DNA of 10,618 bases from Methanobacteriota archaeon (GTDB lineage Archaea; Methanobacteriota; Methanobacteria; Methanobacteriales; Methanobacteriaceae). Location: contig JAEZAV010000076.1 of assembly GCA_023430285.1 (NCBI GenBank), positions 1 to 10,618 on the forward strand, read 5' to 3'. Under the pieces are notes generated by a model. The model was not told where the DNA came from, ran no database searches, and saw nothing but the letters and a program-made list of their open reading frames with translations. Each line of letters starts with the position of its first letter. Positions within the stretch are counted from its first letter, which is position 1. A program made the translations under genes and the position numbers. This document shows positions 1 through 5,965 of the stretch, piece after piece.

Positions 1-462
1 CCTGGAAGTTCCTACTGGAACACAACAGACACAGGAAGCTCAAGCGGATACATAGCACTGCCAATATCATTAATTTTAACCTTTGGATTGCCTTACCAGA
101 TCTTTTTCGGTGTGCTGGTAACTAAGAAGGATATCATAGATTACTTCGTTCCAGGAATATTTGGATTCGCATTTGATTTCGGTTACATAGTACTGGCACT
201 GCTTCTAATATGGTGCATATTCATATTAGTCCTTGGAATGAAAATATTATCAGAGTATCGTGCAAAAAGGGAGAAAGGAAACAAAACGCTCCTTGGTAGG
301 GAAGCACTGCTCATCGGTTCACTCGCAGCGTTCGCATCACAGGCAATACTAGGATTATTTGTAATTAACCGTGCAATAAATGGAACAGCACTTGTGACAT
401 TTATATTCCTAAGTGGATTGGTACTGGCCCACGTGATCCTACCTAAAAATACCAGTAACTAA
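1..462 (+). CDS. Multi-pass membrane protein, 3' end only (5' cut by window edge)
   Basis: The reading frame is open from the first base to a TAA at 460-462, giving 153 residues of a protein that begins outside the window. A TTG at 88 could be read as a start, but it has no convincing ribosome binding site and coding continues upstream of it, so I treat the gene as truncated by the window. The fragment begins with a short polar stretch rich in Gly, Ser and Thr, then shows about four hydrophobic segments (roughly residues 18-42, 51-80, 102-122 and 127-147), with a basic, charged loop (EYRAKREKGNK) between the second and third. It ends with a short polar tail (PKNTSN). This pattern fits the C-terminal half of an integral membrane protein. 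I do not recognise the family, and no catalytic motif is visible. A T-rich tract follows the stop and probably ends its transcript. Confidence 0.75.
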   Translation, partial: PGSSYWNTTDTGSSSGYIALPISLILTFGLPYQIFFGVLVTKKDIIDYFVPGIFGFAFDFGYIVLALLLIWCIFILVLGMKILSEYRAKREKGNKTLLGREALLIGSLAAFASQAILGLFVINRAINGTALVTFIFLSGLVLAHVILPKNTSN

Positions 463-525
463 AGACTCAACCAAATATCTTGAACACAGTCCTAGTGTTT
501 AGAACTAACAACCGGGGACAAACAG

Positions 526-557
526 ATTTTTTTTTATTTAATCGCTTTTTTTTATTT
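526..557 (+). terminator. T-tract terminator after the membrane protein gene
   Basis: About 65 bases after the TAA at 462 there are two closely spaced runs of T (about 527-535 and 546-553) separated by a short AT-rich spacer. There is no strong hairpin. Archaeal RNA polymerase terminates at oligo-T stretches without a stem, so this is the natural end of the upstream plus-strand transcript. The call is based on composition only. Confidence 0.5.
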
Positions 558-935
558 TAGAATCCTGTATCAAGATTTCAAAGCCCTTCAGACCCCATCA
601 AATTTTTTTATCACAAATATTTTGCATATCTGTGAGATATCTCCAGATGGAGAGGGATGAATGTAGTTGGATCATGCAAACTTTACTGTGTCTTAATACA
701 AATAAGTGGAAGCTGCTCTTAAAACATAAAACTCATGATCAAACATCAAAATATTAAACCTTAAATCTATTTACATGGACAGAGTTTAGTCGTGCTAAAA
801 TCTTAATGTTATGGAGAAGTATGTTAAAATTTAATCGTAAAAAAAAATGCAGGCATTATTTCAAGGATTTTATATAGATATGGTCTAAATTTTAGGTTTT
901 ATACTGTTTAATTAGGATGGATGCACAGGAGATTT
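558..935. other. Gene-free intergenic stretch with overlapping small palindromes
   Basis: No convincing gene is visible on either strand. The longest start-to-stop frame I can read is a 36-codon ATG frame at 647-757 without a ribosome binding site. The only local structure I see is at 634-653: a perfect 10-base palindrome (GAGATATCTC, 634-643) overlapping an inverted repeat TCTCCA-GA-TGGAGA (640-653). The rest is AT-rich DNA with scattered T and A runs. It could hold regulatory sites or a small RNA, but nothing in the sequence proves either. Confidence 0.4.
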
Positions 936-976
936 AAAAAAAAAATAGATAAACTGAGTTCAACTCAGTTTTTTTT
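936..976. terminator. Two-way hairpin terminator
   Basis: A perfect 10-bp inverted repeat (951-960 and 962-971, separated by a single C at 961) is flanked by ten A's on the left (936-945) and by a run of eight T's on the right (969-976). Read on the minus strand it is a hairpin followed by T10, sitting immediately after the stop codon of the DUF308 gene. Read on the plus strand it is a hairpin followed by T8. It therefore resembles an intrinsic terminator in both directions. In an archaeon the T-run is probably the active part and the stem may instead protect the mRNA 3' end. Confidence 0.7.
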
Positions 977-1490
977 ATTCTGCTTTTGGAGCTGGAACTT
1001 CTTGATTAGGTTCTAAAACCAAGAAGATACCGGTCAGAACCAACCAGAGGCCTATTAAAAGTGCCAGGTAGAATGGGTTTAATGCGTAGACTCCTATGAT
1101 CAGGTAAAGTATACCTAGTACGATACCTAAGAATCCACCGGCCCTTCCAGCATTTCCTTTACCTGAAATCAGGCTTATAACTCCTGAAACTATCAGGAAT
1201 ATTCCTCCGAGGTATATGATTATACCTGCAAAGATACTGAATGCCAGAACCTTTCCAAATAATCCTATTCCAACAATTACACCTATTACACCTAGTATAA
1301 GTGCAAGTATGCTTATGGCTTTACTTTCAGACCATGTAACCACACTTTGTGCAAGCAGCCAAATTCCGATAAATATCAGACCAATAGCAACAATGTCGCT
1401 AACAATGAAAACACTGATAAGTGGGAAAGCTATAACTGCCAGACCCAAGAGTATGGCCAATATTCCAAACAACACATTATTATGCTTCAC
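975..1490 (-). CDS. DUF308 / HdeD-like six-helix membrane protein
   Basis: The 171-residue product is almost entirely hydrophobic, with about six membrane helices (approximately residues 6-26, 28-50, 57-80, 84-108, 119-138 and 140-160). The short Gly- and aliphatic-rich repeated helix-pair pattern (for example FGILAILLGLAVIAFP near the N-terminus and FLGIVLGILYLIIGVYAL near the C-terminus) is that of the DUF308 family. This family includes the bacterial acid-resistance protein HdeD, but its archaeal members have no proven function. The polar tail contains Glu and Pro. I chose the GTG at 1490 rather than the TTG at 1496: the GTG lies 7 nt from a strong GGGAGGG at 1498-1504, while the TTG lies only 1 nt from it. 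The stop abuts a hairpin terminator, and a TATA-like box lies about 60 bp upstream, so it is probably monocistronic. Family assignment is fairly secure; the role is unknown. Confidence 0.8.
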   Translation of the reverse strand: MKHNNVLFGILAILLGLAVIAFPLISVFIVSDIVAIGLIFIGIWLLAQSVVTWSESKAISILALILGVIGVIVGIGLFGKVLAFSIFAGIIIYLGGIFLIVSGVISLISGKGNAGRAGGFLGIVLGILYLIIGVYALNPFYLALLIGLWLVLTGIFLVLEPNQEVPAPKAE

Positions 1491-1497
1491 TAACAAT

Positions 1498-1504
1498 CCC
1501 TCCC
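1498..1504 (-). promoter_or_regulatory. Ribosome binding site that fixes the GTG start of the DUF308 gene
   Basis: The minus strand reads GGGAGGG here. The spacing is 7 nt to GTG (1490-1488) but only 1 nt to the alternative TTG (1496-1494). Normal Shine-Dalgarno spacing favours the GTG. Confidence 0.7.
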
Positions 1505-1550
1505 TAATTTTTTAAGATCAATTAATACCATTATTTATTGTTCTCGGTTA

Positions 1551-1558
1551 TTTTATAA
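1551..1558 (-). promoter_or_regulatory. Probable TATA box for the DUF308 gene
   Basis: The minus strand reads TTATAAAA. With usual archaeal spacing, transcription would start near 1527, giving a leader of about 35 nt that contains the GGGAGGG ribosome binding site. No experimental start is known; the call rests on motif and spacing. Confidence 0.45.
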
Positions 1559-1702
1559 TTTCTGGTTTGAAGTACCATTTGTAAGCAAATTCATCGGGTT
1601 CAAAGGTTTACTCCAAACCATCCATCGATAAAATGCTATCATTCAACCATGTTAGAACAGAATATAAATTTGAAACGAATAATAGAGGATAGTCTCGGTA
1701 GG

Positions 1703-1724
1703 AAAAAAATAAAAATAGAAAAAG
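1703..1724 (-). terminator. T-rich terminator after the flavodoxin fusion gene
   Basis: Ten bases after the TGA stop at 1734-1736 the minus strand becomes T-rich, with successive runs of five, five and seven T's broken by single bases or short spacers. There is no stem. This is the archaeal oligo-T type of terminator and separates this gene from the DUF308 gene downstream. Confidence 0.55.
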
Positions 1725-1733
1725 ATTTGAGAA

Positions 1734-2678
1734 TCAGTAGTTCACTATCTGTTTGGTGTCCGCATTCATTTCCTTGAATTTGGAATATAAAAATTCGATT
1801 TTTTCAATTTGGATCTTGATCAAATTTATGTTTACTGGAAGTCTTTTTAATGATTCGAGGTTTAAACCCTTCATCTTGATCACTTCCTCGTACTCCTCGG
1901 ATGTTTGGTCGATGATGTTTGCCTTACCAGTTATCTGCATTCCTGCCAGGCTGTTCATACCCTCAAATGAGTCGTAGATTGATACACTGACATTTTCGTT
2001 TAGAAGCAGGTTTGAAAATTTTTCTCCACCTTCAGACAAGAGATATAAATGCTTGTTTTTGTAGTTGTATTCAATGGGAGTGGATCTGACAGTTCCATTG
2101 TGGCAGGTTGCAAGGCAGCAGGTATTATGTGAATTGATAAATTCTTCCACCATCACCAACAGTTTTTCATTGTCTAGTTTGGATAGGAGCTCTTCCTTAA
2201 GTTCCTTCAACTTCAATGCGAATTTAATTACTTCTTCTTCGTTGTAAAAATCCATGTCTTGATGTGGAAGTTTGACAAGTTCAAGGAATTCTTCGATGGC
2301 TACTTCATCATCAGAATCCAATTTTTCAAGGATCAAACGTCCTCCAAGTGCCTTTAACGTCAGAAAATTAATTTGATAATCGAATGCAAGGTTGTTCAAT
2401 TCCCTGAGCCCACCATTAGTATCTAAACATGTACAGTAGGCTGCAACAGCTTTCTTAGCTAACCATGCACTGTTTTCTTTTACAAATTCCATCATGGATG
2501 TATCCAGTTTTTCCTCGTAAACTGGAGCTCCCAACACCACGAAGTCAAAATCCCTGTACTCTTCTTTGAAATTATCCACAGTACAATACCTTGCAGGTCC
2601 AGTTATGAGTGATATGGTCTTTGCGACCTCTTCTGTCGTACCGTACTTACCAGAGTACACCACCAATGTCTTGAGCAT
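1734..2678 (-). CDS. Flavodoxin domain fused to a PNPOx-like FMN-binding split barrel
   Basis: The 314-residue product is a predicted cytosolic flavoprotein. Residues about 3-160 form a flavodoxin-type domain. The FMN phosphate loop is visible at residues 8-15 (YSGKYGTT), followed by the alternating strand and helix pattern, including VVLGAPVYE at 47-55. It resembles the HemG-like flavodoxin_5 group. After a charged helical linker (about 146-172), residues 172-300 look like the pyridoxamine 5'-phosphate oxidase-like split barrel, with TVRSTPIEYNYKNKHLYLLS at 196-215 and MQITGKANII at 247-256. Such barrels bind FMN or F420, so the protein may carry two flavins and pass electrons between them, but the substrate is unknown. 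Cysteines occur at 82, 84, 187, 188 and 192. The ATG has a GGAGGG 9 nt upstream. It is transcribed divergently from the kinase pair and is probably a single-gene unit. Confidence 0.82.
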   Translation of the reverse strand: MLKTLVVYSGKYGTTEEVAKTISLITGPARYCTVDNFKEEYRDFDFVVLGAPVYEEKLDTSMMEFVKENSAWLAKKAVAAYCTCLDTNGGLRELNNLAFDYQINFLTLKALGGRLILEKLDSDDEVAIEEFLELVKLPHQDMDFYNEEEVIKFALKLKELKEELLSKLDNEKLLVMVEEFINSHNTCCLATCHNGTVRSTPIEYNYKNKHLYLLSEGGEKFSNLLLNENVSVSIYDSFEGMNSLAGMQITGKANIIDQTSEEYEEVIKMKGLNLESLKRLPVNINLIKIQIEKIEFLYSKFKEMNADTKQIVNY

Positions 2679-2687
2679 CTAAGAAAT

Positions 2688-2693
2688 CCCTCC
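2688..2693 (-). promoter_or_regulatory. Ribosome binding site of the flavodoxin fusion gene
   Basis: The minus strand reads GGAGGG, ending 9 nt before the ATG at 2678. This supports the chosen start. Confidence 0.7.
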
Positions 2694-2770
2694 ATTTATA
2701 TAATCTATAAAAAAAATTTTTAGAAATATGTTTATCCTAACCATTATTTTTCCCATTCGGATGTAATAAA

Positions 2771-2780
2771 ATTATTTAAA
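2771..2780 (-). promoter_or_regulatory. Possible TATA box for the flavodoxin fusion gene
   Basis: The minus strand reads TTTAAATAAT preceded by a purine-rich GGA. A start about 25 nt downstream would give a leader of roughly 70 nt. Competing AT-rich boxes lie nearer the gene (2695-2715), so the choice is uncertain. Confidence 0.3.
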
Positions 2781-2806
2781 TCCAAATCATTTCATATGGT
2801 GATGGC

Positions 2807-2849
2807 CCAGCTATGGAGATGATTTAATTTTATATCCATACATGGCTGG
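2807..2849. repeat. Interrupted inverted repeat in the divergent intergenic region
   Basis: The left arm at 2807-2817 (CCAGCTATGGA) pairs with TCCATA (2835-2840) plus GCTGG (2845-2849). That gives 11 pairs, interrupted only by the four bases CATG on the right arm, with a 17-nt AT-rich loop. It lies between the candidate promoters of the flavodoxin fusion gene and the kinase pair. It could be an operator for a dimeric regulator or an RNA structure, or it may be coincidental. Confidence 0.4.
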
Positions 2850-2892
2850 TCAGTTACTGCTTAGTTACACCATTAAACCAACATTTAACAAT

Positions 2893-2901
2893 ATATTTAA
2901 A
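2893..2901 (+). promoter_or_regulatory. Possible TATA box for the kinase pair
   Basis: ATATTTAAA here would place a transcription start near 2925 and a leader of about 115 nt before the first kinase ATG. A second AT-rich box at 3001-3008 is too near the start codon to leave room for the ribosome binding site. The call rests on motif and spacing only. Confidence 0.35.
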
Positions 2902-3041
2902 GCATCTGAAAACCAAAGTATTACTAAACTAACCAGAAAGGAAGATGCATTGAATGGATAGATTGAGTTAGGATTTGTCGATACTAACATTCCTTGTTGT
3001 ATTAAATTTTTTTTAACACCAAGTAGTAAGGGGATTAGAAT

Positions 3042-5954
3042 ATGGGCGCTGATGATTACAATGATTTACCAGATTTTGAAACTGATTATGAATGGCAGCA
3101 AATATTTGACTCTCTCCAAGACATGATCGCAATCATCGGTTTAGACTTCAAGATTAAAAAGGTTAACAAGGCAATGTTAGATACTTTGGATGTTAAATCT
3201 GAGGATATCATTGGAAAGGAATGTTACTCCATGATGCACTGCAGTGGAGAACCTCCTGAACTGTGCCCCCATGCAAAAATGGTACAAGATGGGACAGCAC
3301 ACCAGGTAGAATTTCCAATAGAACTGCTAAAAGGGGATTATTCTGTTTCAGCCTATCCAATTCATGATAAAACTGGAAATTTAACAGGTAGCGTCCATAT
3401 AGTTCACTCCGTTTCCGAGAGAAATGAACTGAGCAACAGGAACAGATACCTTGCAAGCATAGTTGAATCATCAGCAGACGCCATATATGGAAAGGATTTA
3501 GATGATAACGTTATAAGCTGGAATAAGGCTGCTGAATCCATGTACGGTTACCGTAGAGAAGAAATGATAGGAAAATCAATCTTCGTACTCATACCTCCAA
3601 ACAAGAGGGCAGAGTACCATGAACTCATGTACAGGATAAACCGCGGTGAAGCCATAACCAATCACGACACCCAGAGAATAAAAAAGAATGGTGAACTTAT
3701 AGATGTAGCACTCTACATTTCGCCAATGCATGATTCAAAGGGTAATATTAATGGTTCAGCAACCATAGCCCATGATATTCATGAAAGAAAGCTCATGGAA
3801 AAAACTTTAAAGGAAAGTGAAGAGAAGTATCGTGAAGTTTTCAGAAATGCAAACGACATGATCAGTTTGAACCATATGGAAGAAAATGGATGTCCCGGAA
3901 AATTTATAGACGTCAACCATATAGGATTGGATAGGTACGGATACACCTATGATGAATTCTTAAACCTGACTGCACTGGAGATAGTTGCACCAGAAGACAA
4001 GGTTAAGATGGACTTGAATGCTAAAAATCTTAAATTATTGGGCTACGATGCCTTTGAAATCACCACCATAACCAAATCTGGAAAAAGGATACCAGTTGAA
4101 ATTAACAACCACACATTCCACCTGAATGGTAAAGAAGTAATAATAGCAGTTGGAAGGGATGTTACAGAACGTAAAAAAGCTGAAAAAGCCCTGGTTGAAA
4201 GTGAAAACAGATACAGATCACTTTTTGAAAATATGCTCGAAGGATTCCTTCTGGCCAAAGTTGTTGTAAACAATGAACAAGAACCAGTGGACTGGATGCA
4301 TATAGCAGTCAACCAAGGATTCAAAACAATAACAGAACTCGATGATGTCATAGGAAAGAATGCAACCGATATTCTCCCTGATTTGAAGGATGAAAATCCA
4401 GAACTCTTCGAAATATTTGGAAGGGTGGCACAGACAGGTGTGAATGAGACCTTTGAAAGCTACATTCTATTCATAAAAAAATGGCTGAACATCACTGTAT
4501 TTTCTCCAGAAAAGAATTACTTCGTTGTTGTGTTTGAAGACATAACAGAGAGAAAAAATTCAGAACTTGCACTCACCCAAAGCGAAGAAAAATTCAGGGA
4601 AGTTTTCAACAATGCAAACGACGCCATGTTTCTCCAGAAAGTAACAAAAAAAGGTCCAGGCAAATTCATAGAAGTTAATGACACAGCAATTCAGAGTCTA
4701 GGCTACTCCAAGGAAGAAATGGTAAAAATGGAGCTTAAGGACATCATATCCTCAGATACCATACTTTATCTTCCCACTGTGTTTGAAAATGTGATAAGGG
4801 ATGGGAAGGCAACATTTGAATCTGAGCACGTGACAAAAAAGGGAGAATTGTTACCTGTTGAAGTCAACACCCACGTGTTCAATATAAGGGGAGAGAAACA
4901 TCTTCTTTCAATAGCACGTGACATATCGGAACGTAAAAAAGCTGAAAAAGCACTTGTAGTCAGTGAAGAAAAGTACAGAACCATATTTGAAAATATTCAA
5001 GACGTGTTTTTCCAAACAGATCAAGATGGAATATTGAAAACCCTCAGCCCCTCAATTGAAAGATACTCAGGGTACAAACCAGAAGATATCATTGGTAAAC
5101 CCGCATACATTTTCTATGCAGATCCTGAAGAGAGAAAACTCATGATCAAGGAAATTGAGAAGAGGGGACATATCGAAGACCATGAACTAATATTTCAAAC
5201 CAAGGAAAATAAACTCATCAACGTTTCAATCAATGCCCAGGTAATGAGAAATTCTCGAAATGAACCTGTGGGAATTGAAGGTTCAATACGGGATATCACA
5301 GAACGTAAACAAATGGAAATAAAACTTAAAAAATCTTTAAATGAAAAGGAAATGCTTCTTAAGGAAATTCATCACCGTGTTAAGAATAATTTAATGATAA
5401 TTTCCAGCCTACTAAGTCTTCAAACAGATTACATCAAAGACAAAGCCTCGAAGGATATATTCATAGAAAGTCAGAACAGAGCCAGAAGCATGGCGCTCAT
5501 ACATGAAAAACTCTACAAATCAACAGATTTGAAGCGTATAAACTTCGGGGAGTACATTAAAAACCTCACGAGCGAACTCTTTTATACTTACAGGGTGGGA
5601 AATAGTGGGGTGGACATTCACTACAACATCGAAGATCTGAAGCTTGACATCAACACAGCAATCCCACTTGGACTCATAGCAAACGAACTCATAACCAACA
5701 GCCTGAAATATGCCTTCATAGATGGTGGCGAAGGAATTGTCGACATCGAATTCAAGAAGGTGGATCACAACTACATATTCATAATCAAAGATAACGGTGT
5801 GGGACTTCCAGAAGGATTCGACTATAAAAATTCAGATTCACTGGGTTTACAGCTTGTTAACAATTTATCTGAACAGATAGATGCTGAAATTGAATTAAAT
5901 ACAACTGATGGAACAGAATTTAAAATTAAATTTAAGGAAATAGAACTGGCGTAG
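3042..5954 (+). CDS. Six-PAS cytosolic sensor histidine kinase (HisKA_2 type)
   Basis: This 970-residue kinase has no signal peptide or membrane helix, so it should sense an intracellular cue. I read six PAS domains: about residues 18-125, 135-248, 260-377, 388-503, 514-631 and 643-755. They are joined by typical charged coiled linkers such as ERKKAEKALVESE. The HisKA_2 dimerisation and phosphotransfer region follows (about 765-850) with EIHHRVKNN at 775-783; H778, just before Arg, is the likely phosphorylated residue. The HATPase core (about 865-966) has an N-box NELITNSLKYA (881-891) and DNGVG (917-921). PAS1 carries C61, C67, C75 and flanking His residues, a possible metal or cofactor site. 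PAS3 and PAS5 are close copies. The ATG follows GGGGAT with 8 nt spacing. It is almost certainly co-transcribed with the receiver-kinase 11 bases downstream. The signal sensed is unknown. Confidence 0.93.
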   Translation: MGADDYNDLPDFETDYEWQQIFDSLQDMIAIIGLDFKIKKVNKAMLDTLDVKSEDIIGKECYSMMHCSGEPPELCPHAKMVQDGTAHQVEFPIELLKGDYSVSAYPIHDKTGNLTGSVHIVHSVSERNELSNRNRYLASIVESSADAIYGKDLDDNVISWNKAAESMYGYRREEMIGKSIFVLIPPNKRAEYHELMYRINRGEAITNHDTQRIKKNGELIDVALYISPMHDSKGNINGSATIAHDIHERKLMEKTLKESEEKYREVFRNANDMISLNHMEENGCPGKFIDVNHIGLDRYGYTYDEFLNLTALEIVAPEDKVKMDLNAKNLKLLGYDAFEITTITKSGKRIPVEINNHTFHLNGKEVIIAVGRDVTERKKAEKALVESENRYRSLFENMLEGFLLAKVVVNNEQEPVDWMHIAVNQGFKTITELDDVIGKNATDILPDLKDENPELFEIFGRVAQTGVNETFESYILFIKKWLNITVFSPEKNYFVVVFEDITERKNSELALTQSEEKFREVFNNANDAMFLQKVTKKGPGKFIEVNDTAIQSLGYSKEEMVKMELKDIISSDTILYLPTVFENVIRDGKATFESEHVTKKGELLPVEVNTHVFNIRGEKHLLSIARDISERKKAEKALVVSEEKYRTIFENIQDVFFQTDQDGILKTLSPSIERYSGYKPEDIIGKPAYIFYADPEERKLMIKEIEKRGHIEDHELIFQTKENKLINVSINAQVMRNSRNEPVGIEGSIRDITERKQMEIKLKKSLNEKEMLLKEIHHRVKNNLMIISSLLSLQTDYIKDKASKDIFIESQNRARSMALIHEKLYKSTDLKRINFGEYIKNLTSELFYTYRVGNSGVDIHYNIEDLKLDINTAIPLGLIANELITNSLKYAFIDGGEGIVDIEFKKVDHNYIFIIKDNGVGLPEGFDYKNSDSLGLQLVNNLSEQIDAEIELNTTDGTEFKIKFKEIELA
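4167..4951 (+). repeat. 23-bp direct repeat marking a PAS duplication within the kinase gene
   Basis: An identical 23-base stretch occurs at 4167-4189 and 4929-4951, encoding the same ERKKAEKA linker at the ends of PAS3 and PAS5. Similarity extends around it: PAS3 and PAS5 both start with E-K-[YF]-REVF-x-NAND and share PGKFI-[DE]-VN, PVE-[IV]-N and the C-terminal edge. This indicates an internal tandem duplication of a PAS unit of about 760 bp. Confidence 0.6.
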
Positions 5955-5965
5955 ATGGGTTTACC

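Noticed and set aside
88..462. TTG at 88 as the start of a complete 124-residue protein
   Set aside because: The frame is open upstream to the window edge with coherent membrane-protein sequence, and there is no ribosome binding site before the TTG.
847..888. 13-codon frame in the first intergenic region
   Set aside because: Too short and without a ribosome binding site; expected by chance in AT-rich DNA.
1494..1496. TTG at 1496 as the start of the DUF308 gene
   Set aside because: Only 1 nt from the Shine-Dalgarno; the GTG at 1490 fits much better.
1561..1620. GGTTCAAA-like stretch resembling a tRNA T-loop
   Set aside because: No acceptor stem, D-arm or anticodon arm could be drawn around it on either strand.
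4043..4351. Antisense open frames across the kinase genes, of which this is the clearest example
   Set aside because: They mirror the codon pattern of the PAS and kinase coding strand and lack ribosome binding sites and domain signatures.
4200..4560. Divergent PAS4 as a novel sensor domain
   Set aside because: Its layout (EGF-start, DW-x-H-IAVN, G-x-NATDILPDL) matches a common PAS variant in archaeal and bacterial multi-PAS kinases, so it is not novel in itself.
5955..5957. ATG immediately after the first kinase stop as the second kinase start
   Set aside because: It is in a different frame from the receiver domain; the in-frame ATG is at 5966.
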